The notes: a model not told the origin generated them from the sequence alone. DNA of 64,000 nt from JAFGUF01 sp040883315 (GCA_040883315.1 JBFLKU010000007.1:60031-124030), one strand, 5' to 3'; numbered from the stretch's first letter, positions 50,228-59,648 are shown. Numbers and translations are program-made.

Positions 50228-50713
50228 CTAGTTTTTTAAATATCCTATATCTTTAAGCCATGCTTTCACTTCTGCTTCATCTACGCTGCGAACGCTGGTA
50301 TCAAACCCATCTAGTTTTTCCGCTGCACCTGCTGCCAGCTCGTTTATTTCCTTCAGGCAATTTGCCTCTCCGCCACCTCGTGTGGCAAATGGAATTACTT
50401 TTTTGCCGGTGAAATCATTGTTCACCAAAAATGTCCTGACTGGCGGTGCTATGCTGCCGTACCAATTGGGCGAGCCAATGAAGATGGTGTCGTATTCTGA
50501 GATGTCGATGTCGCTTTGCAGTTTTCTTTCCTTTTTCATGCGTATCTCTATGTCTATTTTTCTCAAAACTTCTGTATATGATTCAGGATATGGCTTACTG
50601 GGCATGATAGCCCTGAAATCGCCGCCTGTTGATCTTGATATTATTTTTGCCAGGTCTCTGGTAGCCCCCGCATATGAATAGGCGGTTACTAGGATTCTTT
50701 CTTTCTTATCCAT
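50228..50713 (-). CDS. Flavodoxin
   Basis: 161 residues. The FMN phosphate loop YSYAGATRDLAKI (about 12-24) and the flavin-ring loop GSPNWYGSIAPPVRTFL (about 79-95, Trp84/Tyr85) match the Flavodoxin_4 group, often annotated as flavodoxin or NAD(P)H-oxidoreductase-like. FATRGGGEANCL near 112 is the second ring loop. It would carry single electrons in the cytosol. AAAGAGGTGAAAAATCT precedes the ATG. Monocistronic. Confidence 0.9.
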   Translation of the reverse strand: MDKKERILVTAYSYAGATRDLAKIISRSTGGDFRAIMPSKPYPESYTEVLRKIDIEIRMKKERKLQSDIDISEYDTIFIGSPNWYGSIAPPVRTFLVNNDFTGKKVIPFATRGGGEANCLKEINELAAGAAEKLDGFDTSVRSVDEAEVKAWLKDIGYLKN

Positions 50714-50864
50714 AGATTTTTCACCTCTTTCCGTATTTGTTACTATATAATTATATCACATTTCGAGTATATATTGTATACGGCGTATTGCCGATTGAAT
50801 TAATTTTGATTTAATGTAATAATATAATATTGTAGTGAATCTTTTTGTAACAAAATTACATAAA

Positions 50865-50908
50865 GCATCACGTAGTGATGCTTTTGCTGTAAACATCACA
50901 TAGTGATG
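50865..50908. promoter_or_regulatory. Two palindromes ATCAC-N3-GTGAT upstream of an EFR1-type gene
   Basis: GCATCACGTAGTGATGC (50865-50881) and CATCACATAGTGATG (50894-50908) have centres 28 bases apart. They could be two operators of one regulator. The first is followed by TTTTGC and preceded by AAA, so it might instead be a small terminator or attenuator ahead of the gene at 50972. Confidence 0.45.
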
Positions 50909-50971
50909 CAATACAATTAAAAAACGTTTCAATAAACATAGCAATCAATTTAATTTATATAGGAGCATATT

Positions 50972-51805
50972 ATGAAAGCAACAATATTTTTTTTCAGCGG
51001 CACAGGCAACACATACCTAGCCGCCACAAACATAGCAAAGCACCTGAATGAAATGGGTGCAGAGGCACAGGCAGTGTCTATAGAGAGTGCCGAGGCGAAG
51101 GATATCAAAAAGCTGCAGGCTATGGTGGAAACCAGCGACAAAATAGCCGTGGGGTATCCCATATACGGGTCGAAAGCACCCAAGATAATGGAGCAGTTTA
51201 TGGATAACTTCCCGGAGACCAAGGACAAAAAGCCGGTGAGCCTGTTTACCACAGTGGCACTGTATTCTGGGGATGGGGCAGTATTTTATAGCAAAAAATT
51301 TATAGAAAAAGGCTATGTTTTTGAAAACGGCGTGGAGTTTGTATCCAATAATAATTTCAACGTACCCGGGTTTCCGGACGTACTGAAGGTGGGCGACGAG
51401 AAAAAAGTGAGCCGCAAAAACGAAAAGCTGATAGCCAAAACCAAGACTATGGCGGAGGCGATGATAAAGGGCAAGCCCATGGTGCAGGGCAGGGGAGTGT
51501 TTGCCAGATGGATAGGCGGCATGCAGCGTAAATACGTGGATGAGTGGATAGTGAAGATAAACGGCATGCTCTACGTGGAGCACAGCAAATGCATAAACTG
51601 CGGCAGGTGCGTGAAGATATGCCCGGTGGAAAATATCAGCACGGTAGATGGTAAGATAACCTTTGCAGATGGCTGCATTGCCTGCATGAGATGCTATCAT
51701 TTCTGCCCGACAGCCGCTATCAATATAACAGAAAAAAGCATAGATACAGACAAGTGGCCTAGGTATAAAGGCCCAAACAAGGAATATATTAAGACTTTGC
51801 TGTAG
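50972..51805 (+). CDS. EFR1-family ferredoxin (flavodoxin plus two [4Fe-4S] clusters)
   Basis: 277 residues. N-terminal flavodoxin-like domain with FFFSGTGNTYLAATN (6-20) as FMN-phosphate loop and GYPIYGSKAPKIM (about 65-77). The C-terminal part has CINCGRCVKICP (about 207-218) and CIACMRCYHFCP (about 235-246). EFR1 proteins join flavin and clusters in one electron carrier, common in anaerobic Clostridia and Bacteroidetes. TATAGGAGCATATT precedes the ATG. It is monocistronic, with a long perfect hairpin after it. Confidence 0.92.
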   Translation: MKATIFFFSGTGNTYLAATNIAKHLNEMGAEAQAVSIESAEAKDIKKLQAMVETSDKIAVGYPIYGSKAPKIMEQFMDNFPETKDKKPVSLFTTVALYSGDGAVFYSKKFIEKGYVFENGVEFVSNNNFNVPGFPDVLKVGDEKKVSRKNEKLIAKTKTMAEAMIKGKPMVQGRGVFARWIGGMQRKYVDEWIVKINGMLYVEHSKCINCGRCVKICPVENISTVDGKITFADGCIACMRCYHFCPTAAINITEKSIDTDKWPRYKGPNKEYIKTLL

Positions 51806-51811
51806 GGGAAT

Positions 51812-51857
51812 AAATGCATATGATTTGCTTGAAACGCAAATCATATGCATTTTGGTT
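51812..51857 (+). terminator. Long-stem terminator
   Basis: Arms ATGCATATGATTTGC and GCAAATCATATGCAT form 15 perfect pairs around TTGAAAC and are followed by TTTT. Confidence 0.8.
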
Positions 51858-51889
51858 ATTACATATAAAATAAGTGTTTAAGTTTTTTA

Positions 51890-51918
51890 TTGAAAATATT
51901 TTTGTATCTATGTATAAT
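51890..51918 (+). promoter_or_regulatory. Promoter of the second LRR lipoprotein
   Basis: TTGAAA (51890-51895) and TATAAT (51913-51918) with a 17-base spacer, 38 bases before the ATG. Confidence 0.75.
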
Positions 51919-51956
51919 GCAGGATATATATGGAAAAATAGAAACCTGGAGGAAAA

Positions 51957-54035
51957 ATGAAAAAGAAATTCTTTATTCTGTTAATAGCGATAATTATTCT
52001 GACTGCATGTGATGCACCAGAAAAAACTGATGAATATACTCAGGAAACCACGCCCATTCCAGTGGCTGAAACAATGCCGCTGACAATGCCGGATGAAACC
52101 GGAAACATTAGGTTTGATTGGGACGGCAGCAAACTAGACATAGAATACAGTGGAACTTTGGATGTAGAATATTACATTGTGCAAATGGATGATATAAGCA
52201 GAAAAGTGGATGGCGATCGTTTTTTTACAGGCGAAAATGATGAAGATAGGCTGATAGAAGAAATGAAAATACAGGCATATGATTCTGAAGCTAAAGCTAT
52301 AGATCAGTCAATTTATCATAATGTATATTTATATGATTTTAAAAATGATAAGAAGCTCGAAGAGGTAACCAAAAAATATCCACAGATAGAAAGATTATTT
52401 GTTTTTTCATTTGACAATGAGGAAATCACATATATCGGCAGACTAAAAAATCTGAAACAGCTCTATATTTCTAATTGTGGAAATATAGGAGCAAAACTTA
52501 GTTCCTTATGGGATTTAAAATATTTAGAGGATTTAGAGCTGGGATGGATAGACCATATATATTTTGATTTCTTATACAATCATCCTAATATTAAAAGACT
52601 AACGATAAATTACTCTTTTGAGGGCATTATAAGCACTCATAATTTGGATAAACTGAAAAACTTAGAATATTTGATGTTGAGCAAATGCAAAGAAAGCACT
52701 ATAGAGGAAATATCGAAACTGGAAAAACTGAAGACCTTATATTTGCATGGATATACAGGCAAGGATTTGACGGGATTATCTTCATTGGAGAGTCTAGAGA
52801 AATTAAGCATAACAGACTATCAGGGGGATAGCATAGACAGCTTGAAAAACCTGACAAATTTAAAATGGCTTAGCTTGTCAAGAACGGAGAATATCACAGA
52901 TATTTCTCCTATATCATCTCTTGAAAATATAGAAAAACTATACTTAAGAGACTTAAAAAACGTAACTAGCATTGATGCATTAGGCAGCCTTAAAAATCTG
53001 AGATATGTTAGCTTTGAAAATATGCCAAATATAGAAGATAGTTATGCGCTTGCATCACTTACCAAATTAAAAGCTGTCAATATAAAAGGCAGCGGATTTA
53101 ATCTGCAGCCAATATCTCAAGCGAAATGCATAGAGACAATTAATTTTGTAAAAGCAAAAAATACAGAAAGTATATCAAATCTTATAAACTTGAAAAGCCT
53201 TTATCTGACTTTAGATGAAAACACAGAGCTAAAAAATGTTGACTGGCTCTCCGGGTTAGTCAATCTGGAATCACTTACTATTAGCAACAACAGCCTGATA
53301 TCGGATTTTTCCTGTTTGGAGCAGCTAAAAAATCTTAAAACGCTTGGAATATATGGGAGTGGCATAGATTTGGATGTTTTAGAAAAATTAGATTTTTTGG
53401 AGAAACTGGAAATAACAATTACCGATAAAAGAGACTTTAGATATATTACGGATATGAACAATCTTTCGGAGCTGAGAGTAAGGCTGGACGGAGGCTTTCC
53501 AAGCCTTTCGGGCAAACTGAAAAATTTAAAAAAAATAACTATACTAGAAGGGGAAGGGGATGGGGATACATTGGATATTGAGCCTCTATGCGATTTAAAG
53601 AGCCTAGAATCATTGATTATTCCATGGATGGAATACACTGAGATTGATTTAAGCCCAATTGAGAAAATGACACAGCTGAAAGAGCTGGATTTAGACTGCC
53701 GAGAGGCTACAAACTTTCCGGATTTAAGTAATCATATTATGCTGGAGAAGCTATATGTTACTGATATAGAAGACGAAGCATTTTTTGAAAAAATATGGAC
53801 AAATAGAAGCCTTAGCTTTTTGTACATAGTAGATTGTAGGCTGAGTGATATATCTCAAATAGTGAATATGAGCAATCTAGAAACTGTTGTGTTGTTTCAT
53901 ACGAATATCGAGGACTACACGCCGCTTTTGCAGCTGGAAAACCTGAAAAGTCTGTCCATAGGCTTCCCAATAGTGGATGAAAAGGATTTAGCATATTTTT
54001 ATGATATTGAAGGATTAGAAATTGAGATTAGATGA
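51957..54035 (+). CDS. Leucine-rich-repeat surface lipoprotein
   Basis: 692 residues. The lipobox ILTAC (Cys18) marks it as lipid-anchored. A short spacer rich in Thr/Pro and a unique domain run to about 150. Repeats of about 22 residues (RLKNLKQLYISNCGN, LSSLESLEKLSITDYQG, LTNLKWLSLSRTENITDI and so on) fill residues about 155-690. The domain order and the pre-LRR region resemble the protein at 26090, so they are paralogues, although 25 kb apart. Partner and ligand unknown. TGGAGGAAAA precedes the ATG. Confidence 0.88.
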   Translation: MKKKFFILLIAIIILTACDAPEKTDEYTQETTPIPVAETMPLTMPDETGNIRFDWDGSKLDIEYSGTLDVEYYIVQMDDISRKVDGDRFFTGENDEDRLIEEMKIQAYDSEAKAIDQSIYHNVYLYDFKNDKKLEEVTKKYPQIERLFVFSFDNEEITYIGRLKNLKQLYISNCGNIGAKLSSLWDLKYLEDLELGWIDHIYFDFLYNHPNIKRLTINYSFEGIISTHNLDKLKNLEYLMLSKCKESTIEEISKLEKLKTLYLHGYTGKDLTGLSSLESLEKLSITDYQGDSIDSLKNLTNLKWLSLSRTENITDISPISSLENIEKLYLRDLKNVTSIDALGSLKNLRYVSFENMPNIEDSYALASLTKLKAVNIKGSGFNLQPISQAKCIETINFVKAKNTESISNLINLKSLYLTLDENTELKNVDWLSGLVNLESLTISNNSLISDFSCLEQLKNLKTLGIYGSGIDLDVLEKLDFLEKLEITITDKRDFRYITDMNNLSELRVRLDGGFPSLSGKLKNLKKITILEGEGDGDTLDIEPLCDLKSLESLIIPWMEYTEIDLSPIEKMTQLKELDLDCREATNFPDLSNHIMLEKLYVTDIEDEAFFEKIWTNRSLSFLYIVDCRLSDISQIVNMSNLETVVLFHTNIEDYTPLLQLENLKSLSIGFPIVDEKDLAYFYDIEGLEIEIR

Positions 54036-54066
54036 TAGATTAATAATTTTAAAAGCTAGCTTTAAA

Positions 54067-54094
54067 TTAAAAAAGGCACACAATATTGTGTGCC
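54067..54094 (-). terminator. Terminator of the metallophosphoesterase gene
   Basis: GGCACACAAT / ATTGTGTGCC, a 20-base perfect palindrome; the minus strand continues with TTTTTTAA. Confidence 0.75.
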
Positions 54095-54111
54095 TTCACT
54101 ATTATCATTTT

Positions 54112-55146
54112 CTATTTGTATATATGCTCCACAGTCACTTGATTTGTGTCGCCTGCAATAGTTATCAGTGTAGCTCCCTGCATCTCCTCCTCCGAGTAGC
54201 ATGTAGCACCGGTTTTCAGTCCGTAGGTCAGCCGGATGCCTTCATAATTGACGGAGAGGGAATTGATATGATCGTGGCCTGCGAATATATGGGACGTGCT
54301 GCCAAGCTCCACGGCTTTGTCGAAAAGCCCGGAATTTACAGGAGCATCACACACAGGCTCATGGTTTTCGCCAAACGCATTGGGGTCTGATAAATCGCCG
54401 GATTCCAGCATGGCTGCTGCCTCCGCGTATTCGGGCAGTGGAATGTGGAAAAACAGCATAGACGGCACTTCGCTCTGTGCGGATACAACCCACTCATACC
54501 ATTTGATTTGGTCATAGTATATGAAGTCGTAGTCCTCGCCTTCGGCATAGTCCCGGTCGCCGTGGGAGTCCAAAACAATAAGCGAATAGATAACACTTCC
54601 ATCTGTATCTACTATGTTTATCACGTAGTTGCCTACGCCGTGGATATTGGATGGACCCATTTCAAATAGGGAATTTTCGGCGTTTTGGTATTGGTTTCCC
54701 AGCCAGTTTCTATCTGCCAGAGAGTCTGTGTCGTGGTTGCCCAGAGTGGTGCTCCACGGAATGCCATAGCTCTCCAGCTGCTTAATCACGCGAATGGTCA
54801 TAAAGTCCGCAAGGGCAAAATAGCTGTTGTCGCCGGTGGTCATTATGAAGTCTGGGTCAGTTTCTTTCACCAGCTCGTCCACCATCTCCAATGCCTTTTT
54901 GTCCTTAGATATGCTTGAGCCCAGCTGTATATCCGCCAGCAGAAGTATTTTGAAATCTTCGCCGTCGCTCTTTATCAGCTGATTGGCAGAGGCGGGATTA
55001 TACTCATTGGATTCTGTCCAGATATCGGTGGATGGAGAGCCTGTGAAAAAGAAATATTTCACGCCTGCCAGTGCACCCCAAACAGCCAGTGCTATTATTG
55101 CTATTGTCAAAATAATCTTTATTATCTTTTTAATGATTGATTTCAT
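54112..55146 (-). CDS. Membrane-anchored calcineurin-like metallophosphoesterase
   Basis: 344 residues. Residues 10-31 form the membrane anchor. The extracellular catalytic domain keeps the metal motifs in order: LLLADIQLG (about 69-77), TTGDNSY, LGNHDTD, FFHIPLPEY and IFAGHDHINS. These bind two metal ions and hydrolyse phosphoester bonds. The first motif is DxQ rather than DxH, which occurs in some subgroups. It resembles outer-surface phosphodiesterases that act on nucleotides or lipid head groups. AGAGGTATTTT precedes the ATG. Monocistronic. Confidence 0.88.
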   Translation of the reverse strand: MKSIIKKIIKIILTIAIIALAVWGALAGVKYFFFTGSPSTDIWTESNEYNPASANQLIKSDGEDFKILLLADIQLGSSISKDKKALEMVDELVKETDPDFIMTTGDNSYFALADFMTIRVIKQLESYGIPWSTTLGNHDTDSLADRNWLGNQYQNAENSLFEMGPSNIHGVGNYVINIVDTDGSVIYSLIVLDSHGDRDYAEGEDYDFIYYDQIKWYEWVVSAQSEVPSMLFFHIPLPEYAEAAAMLESGDLSDPNAFGENHEPVCDAPVNSGLFDKAVELGSTSHIFAGHDHINSLSVNYEGIRLTYGLKTGATCYSEEEMQGATLITIAGDTNQVTVEHIYK

Positions 55147-55225
55147 AAAATACCTCTTTGCCTAATATGTTTTCAACCTATTATATCAAACTTTTCCTTG
55201 GGCTGATAGCAATATATTTTTATAT

Positions 55226-55258
55226 GCAAAAGCCCGCCATGTTTTCACACGGCGGGCT
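55226..55258 (-). terminator. Terminator of the lipoprotein gene
   Basis: AGCCCGCC / GGCGGGCT stem around a 12-base loop; minus strand continues with TTTTGC. Confidence 0.75.
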
Positions 55259-55275
55259 GCTATAGAAAATATTAT

Positions 55276-56427
55276 TTACTCGGCAGCACCCAAAAACAAA
55301 GAGTAGCTGGTGACTGTGCCGGAGGCATCGTAGTAGAAGGAAAAGCTGAATTTCGTCATATACATGGAGTATTCCTTCAGGTCATTCATGGTGTAGGTGC
55401 TCAGCACGTTGTCCTCCATGTAGCAGTCTGCGTGGAAATATCTCAGCACCGATGTCTCATATGAAAAACATGATGGGGGAACAATGGCGTAAACATCCGT
55501 GTCGCCTGTGTTTGCCCTGTAGTACACTATGAATTCATCGAATGAATACTCGGGCACAGAGATGAATGAAGCCATAATGTCTGATATATTGTCGCCTACG
55601 CCAAATCCTCTGGGGCCGGGCAGGGTAGAGTATATCTCTGCGGCTATCAGCTCGCCATCCAAAAAGGTGATGGTTCCAAAGCTATAGGTGTATATCTCGG
55701 CGGTGGCACCGATGGCATCCCACTCTTGGGTTTCGATATTCGTGGGGGTGTATGCACTGCCTAGGTGATTTAGGAAGGTCTGCTTGTCGTTGCCCAGCAT
55801 TATTCCGTCCACCGTGGCGTCCAGCTTGATAAATGGAGACGATGCAGGAGGTGGCGGCACGACTGGTGCATTAAGGTCTGCCCATTTGCTTTCATCTATC
55901 ACCCAGAAGCTTTGCAGAATCATGGGGATTTCATCGTAGAAGCTGCTGTACTGCTCTGCGTCTGCTGTGCCTTGGGTATAGGGGAAATCCAAAACGGGAA
56001 CGTTATAGAATTTCACATCGTCCAGCTGCAAAAACGTATCTGCCGATGCGTATAGATTGGCGGGCTCTACATCGTATGCTGCGCCTACGTGCAGCAGAAT
56101 AGGGTTCACCACTCTCTCCTCTGGGTCTGATGTGATGTGATAAATATAGGTCTCGTCTTCGTACATTTCGTAGGACGTGCAGCCCATCCATGCGTCGGGA
56201 ACGGGGATATAATATCCGCCAGCTTCGTTGGCTATTTCTCTGCTGTTTATTATTGTGCCCTTTGCGCTTTGCTCAGGCGAATCGATGGCGGGAGCGTATG
56301 TCTGCGGCATTTCTGTGGCTATTGGCGGCATTGGGGTGGGCGTAGGCATCAGCCTTGTACCCGAGCAGCCGGACAGCAGCAGAACTGCACAAATTAGTAT
56401 TAAAATTGTAATGCTTATTTTCTTCAT
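55276..56427 (-). CDS. Secreted lipoprotein of unknown function
   Basis: 383 residues. The lipobox LLSGC (Cys21) shows lipid anchoring. A Pro/Thr spacer (MPTPTPMPPIATEMPQ) follows. The rest is folded, with PVPDAWMGCTSYEMYEDETY near 75 and a second domain after VVPPPPASSP (about 195-205). The second domain starts with TVDGIMLGNDKQTFLNHLG and shows a 'GDNISDIM' turn at about 280, which resembles SLH- or copper-amine-oxidase-type beta repeats only vaguely. AGGAGGACAAGA precedes the ATG. No assigned role. Confidence 0.65.
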   Translation of the reverse strand: MKKISITILILICAVLLLSGCSGTRLMPTPTPMPPIATEMPQTYAPAIDSPEQSAKGTIINSREIANEAGGYYIPVPDAWMGCTSYEMYEDETYIYHITSDPEERVVNPILLHVGAAYDVEPANLYASADTFLQLDDVKFYNVPVLDFPYTQGTADAEQYSSFYDEIPMILQSFWVIDESKWADLNAPVVPPPPASSPFIKLDATVDGIMLGNDKQTFLNHLGSAYTPTNIETQEWDAIGATAEIYTYSFGTITFLDGELIAAEIYSTLPGPRGFGVGDNISDIMASFISVPEYSFDEFIVYYRANTGDTDVYAIVPPSCFSYETSVLRYFHADCYMEDNVLSTYTMNDLKEYSMYMTKFSFSFYYDASGTVTSYSLFLGAAE

Positions 56428-56583
56428 TCTTGTCCTCCTATTTCTGGATTGTTTTGCTCTTCCTGTCTTTTTATATTATATATAGTACCACTGGTCAGCA
56501 AAAATAACAATGCTTGGATATATATGGTAAAAAATAGTTTATGATTTTATATAACAAAATCTTTCATTGTTCGCTCTTTCAGA

Positions 56584-56654
56584 GAGTGGGAGACGGTGAA
56601 AAGGCTGAACTGATTGGTATTAATCAGGTTTTTGATATAAACAAAACTTTATAA
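56584..56654 (+). pseudogene. Coding remnant, similar to the one at 57864
   Basis: In one frame the bases read RVGDGEKAELIGINQVFD and end in TAA (56652-56654). A matching piece, DGRKVELVGITDILGK then TGA, lies at 57864-57926, on the other side of degV. They look like decayed C-termini of two related genes. The gap 56428-56780 otherwise contains only the degV promoter region. Confidence 0.3.
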
Positions 56655-56780
56655 ATGAACAAGTATGAATTAATAGTGAACTTCTATACATAAATATGAC
56701 TGTACACATCGGCTATGTTAATATAATAGTAAGTAAAAGAATACATTTAGCTATTAAATGATGATAGTGAGGAAAATAAA

Positions 56781-57740
56781 ATGATTAGAATAATTGCAGA
56801 CTCCACAAGTAATTTAAGCCAGGAAATTATTGATAAATACGATATAGCAATTGCACCTCTTACAATTACTATTAATGGTGAAACCTATGTAGACTACAAA
56901 GAAATTTCGCCACAGGATTTATATGATCAGCTGCCTTCGCTAAAGGAATTGCCTACTACGGCAGCACCTAGTCCTGCAGTTTTCATCGATATTATAAAGG
57001 CTGATGTAGAGAAGAACATTAAGGATTTTTTGATAATAACCATGTCTAGCCTAACAAGCGGCACATATCAGTCGGCGGTTGTTGGCAAGGATACATTTTT
57101 GGAAACAAACAATGATGACAAGGTGCGAATTCACGTGGTGGATTCCCGGTCTATGAGCCACGGAAGCGGTTACTTGGTGATGAAATCGTGTATGATGCGT
57201 GATGCCGGGGCAACATTCGAGGAACTAGTGGAATTTAACGAAACATACAAAACAAGAGTAAAGCATTTTCTATCTGTAGGTGACTTGGACAATTTGGTAA
57301 AAAGCGGACGCCTTAGCCACACTAGCGCAATAATCGGCAAGGTACTGCGTGTAGAACCAATAATGACCATGAAAAGCGGAAGAGGCGCGATAGTGGGCAA
57401 AGTACGCGGACACAAGAATGTATTGCGCTACTATGTAGATGAATATAAAAAGCGTGTGGACACAGAAATGACGGATTTTATTATTATTGGCTACACATCA
57501 GATTTATCATATGCTAAGGCTTTGCATAATCTCTTTGTAGAAGAAACCGGATTTGACGGCGATATATATATTATTCAAATGGGAGCAACTGTCGGCACCC
57601 ATGTAGGGCTTGGCGGTGTCAGCATGTATTTTATTGAAAAGCCCAAAGCTCACAATAATACCTATATTGATAAAATTGGCGAGATGAAAGAAGCTGTGAC
57701 AGCCAAAGTGAAAGAACAGATTAATAATTATAAGAAATAG
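56781..57740 (+). CDS. degV: DegV-family fatty-acid-binding protein
   Basis: 319 residues. The N-terminal RIIADSTSNLSQEI and the lipid-site TMSSLTSGTYQSAVVG (about 93-107) are DegV hallmarks. The C-terminal domain continues to 319, with GRLSHTSAIIGKVLRVEPIM at about 180-199. DegV/FakB proteins present a fatty acid to the FakA kinase for phosphorylation. No fakA gene is nearby, and Clostridia often have several DegV copies. GTGAGGAAAATAAA precedes the ATG. Confidence 0.92.
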   Translation: MIRIIADSTSNLSQEIIDKYDIAIAPLTITINGETYVDYKEISPQDLYDQLPSLKELPTTAAPSPAVFIDIIKADVEKNIKDFLIITMSSLTSGTYQSAVVGKDTFLETNNDDKVRIHVVDSRSMSHGSGYLVMKSCMMRDAGATFEELVEFNETYKTRVKHFLSVGDLDNLVKSGRLSHTSAIIGKVLRVEPIMTMKSGRGAIVGKVRGHKNVLRYYVDEYKKRVDTEMTDFIIIGYTSDLSYAKALHNLFVEETGFDGDIYIIQMGATVGTHVGLGGVSMYFIEKPKAHNNTYIDKIGEMKEAVTAKVKEQINNYKK

Positions 57741-57799
57741 CTATAATTTTATGGAGAAAAAAGAAAAGCCACAAGACGAAGATTATAACTAACATTTAA

Positions 57800-57828
57800 A
57801 GGTCACCCTAGCAAGGTGGTCTTTTTTA
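57800..57828 (+). terminator. Intrinsic terminator of degV
   Basis: AGGTCACC / GGTGGTCT stem with two wobble pairs, then TTTTTTA. Confidence 0.7.
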
Positions 57829-57863
57829 TTTTTAACTTTTATCTTTCATTTTTCTTTTCTTGT

Positions 57864-57987
57864 GAGAGGACGTGGGATGGTAGAAAAGTTGAACTGGTTG
57901 GGATTACTGATATATTGGGTAAATGAGATATCTTGAAGTGCAAGTCAAAGTGATTTCTTAAGGGGTCAAGTCCCTTCGACTGCACCA
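57864..57987 (+). other. Remnant coding piece and tRNA-3'-end-like hairpin at the edge of the right-hand island
   Basis: 57864-57926 repeats the remnant before degV. At 57960-57976 AAGGG/CCCTT closes a 7-base loop GTCAAGT, and CGACTGC plus ACCA follow: this copies the T-arm, 7-base acceptor arm and CCA end of a tRNA, but no 5' half exists and loop base 54 is G, not T. It could be an integration scar or a degenerate member of the GGG-hairpin repeat. The region 57741-58140 holds no gene. Confidence 0.35.
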
Positions 57988-58140
57988 GCTTGAAAAGTCA
58001 TCGATAGATATTGGTAGTTTCAATTTTTTTAAACTTTTGGTAACATTACATTGACTGAGTGGTAGATATTACTAATTGTCTACGAATATCGCTCCATCTA
58101 CAGCTACCTTATAATATTATATTGAAACGTTTCATATAAG

Positions 58141-58449
58141 TTATTTTCTATCACATTTTTTTAATAAAATTCTATCTATATCTGCAGGCATATTAACATA
58201 CTTTAAAAAAATCCCATCAGGCTTTATTTTGCATACATCATTATCAATACAATCCAGAATAAAATCATTAATCTCAAATATAATGGAATTTCTGGAATAC
58301 GTTTTGTGTATAATGCATGGTTCAGGATCATTAAAATAGTCAATGCTTTTTTTTATTATAGATTCTTCATTTATGGGCAGCTCCTTTATTATGGTTTCTA
58401 ATAAAACGTTTTTATCTTTATCCAAAAATATTACTTTGATTACCTTCAT
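58141..58449 (-). CDS. Small protein at the end of the ABC-thioredoxin operon
   Basis: 102 residues, mixed charge, no membrane segment. GGGAGGAAGTGTCTG gives a strong ribosome site. The N-terminus MKVIKVIFLDKDKNVLL looks like an alpha/beta start. Three Cys residues occur (CIIH, LDCID, VCKIK). No family is recognised. It starts 26 bases after the thioredoxin-CcdA gene and is therefore in the operon. Possible roles include a substrate-binding or immunity factor, by position only. Confidence 0.6.
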   Translation of the reverse strand: MKVIKVIFLDKDKNVLLETIIKELPINEESIIKKSIDYFNDPEPCIIHKTYSRNSIIFEINDFILDCIDNDVCKIKPDGIFLKYVNMPADIDRILLKKCDRK

Positions 58450-58475
58450 CAGACACTTCCTCCCTTACTAATAAG

Positions 58476-59648
58476 TTAAAAAAAAGTTTGTAAAATCATA
58501 AAGGCCAATATAATCGCAAAAAACACTGTATTAGTCAGCTTAATAATGTGCATCTTCTCCAAAAATACATTGCCGATTGAGAATACTTGCTTTCCTTTAT
58601 ATATCAGTAAACTAATTAAAATAAGAGGTATACACAAAGCCAAGTTATATATTATCAAGTAAAAAACAACTGTACTATTAAATTCATTTGTAAGCTCTAG
58701 TACGGTTACTAAAGTGGCTAGATATACTTGACCTGTACACAAAAATTCGCCCAATGAAATTACAAATCCTATTAAAAAAATTAAAACATAAAACGTCTTT
58801 TTATCAATCAAATTCTGTAATTTTTTAATTAAAGAGTGATTGAAATCCTTTATTTTTTTAGGCAGCTGTAATTTTATTTTATTGTACTTTTCCTTTTGCG
58901 CCGATAAAAAATCACTGAAATTATAAATCACCAATAAGGTTAAAATTATAATCATAACAATACGTATATAAAAGTAAGAACTCATTAAGTTAACTGAGCT
59001 AATAACTTTGTATAATACTGTTCCTAACAGAAGAAAACAAATATATTTGCCAGCAATATAACTAAAGCAAATTTTCAGCACATTGTTTTTTTGCGTTATT
59101 AGTACTGAAACTAGAAACAAAAGCATTGAAATAGAACATGGATTTAATCCATTCAAAAACCCTGCGAGAAACACACTAAGAAAATTCATTTTAGAAAGCA
59201 ATTCAAATTCCTCTTCAAAATGTGTGCTATCTAGCTCATGGATGCTTATTGTTTCTACTGAGTAGTTATCCAATGCACTTTGCAAATTTTCAGAAATCTC
59301 ATCATATCCACAGAGGGATTTATCAGAAACAAAAACAATAGGTACAGTTGCTCCAAAATCTATTCCGTATTCTTTTAGGTAGCCGTTCATAATCCCTTTG
59401 TTTTCTACTTCCATAATATTGTATTTGTGAACTTCAATATTTCTGTTTGTCAACACTAGTGAGTTAAGGATTTTTGAAACTCTGCCGCATGAGCTGCATG
59501 TAGAAGAATAAAAGTAGACTATTTCCTTTTGAATTATTTGCTCATCATTCTCAGACTGCGCATTGACACTGCCAACAGATAATACCGTTAAAGAAAATAA
59601 TGATAGAATTACATATAAATATTTTTTAAAAAATAATTTTCTTTTCAT
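58476..59648 (-). CDS. Secreted thioredoxin fused to a CcdA/DsbD-type membrane domain
   Basis: 390 residues. The signal peptide covers about 1-30. A thioredoxin-like domain follows with Cys51-x-x-Cys54 (CSSC) and a cis-Pro loop TVPIVFV (about 101-107). From about 153 on there are six membrane helices like CcdA/DsbD: LNPCSISML (Cys171) in the first and GEFLCTGQVYL (Cys304) in the fourth, the two redox Cys that carry reducing power across the membrane. It would take electrons from cytosolic thioredoxin and reduce disulfides outside. The ATG directly follows the stop of the previous gene (TAAATG). Confidence 0.85.
   Translation of the reverse strand: MKRKLFFKKYLYVILSLFSLTVLSVGSVNAQSENDEQIIQKEIVYFYSSTCSSCGRVSKILNSLVLTNRNIEVHKYNIMEVENKGIMNGYLKEYGIDFGATVPIVFVSDKSLCGYDEISENLQSALDNYSVETISIHELDSTHFEEEFELLSKMNFLSVFLAGFLNGLNPCSISMLLFLVSVLITQKNNVLKICFSYIAGKYICFLLLGTVLYKVISSVNLMSSYFYIRIVMIIILTLLVIYNFSDFLSAQKEKYNKIKLQLPKKIKDFNHSLIKKLQNLIDKKTFYVLIFLIGFVISLGEFLCTGQVYLATLVTVLELTNEFNSTVVFYLIIYNLALCIPLILISLLIYKGKQVFSIGNVFLEKMHIIKLTNTVFFAIILAFMILQTFF

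Noticed and set aside
57960..57987. tRNA-like 3' end (T-arm, acceptor arm, ACCA)
   Set aside because: No matching 5' half is present within 100 bases upstream and loop base 54 is G, so it is not a functional tRNA. It is listed only as a possible scar.
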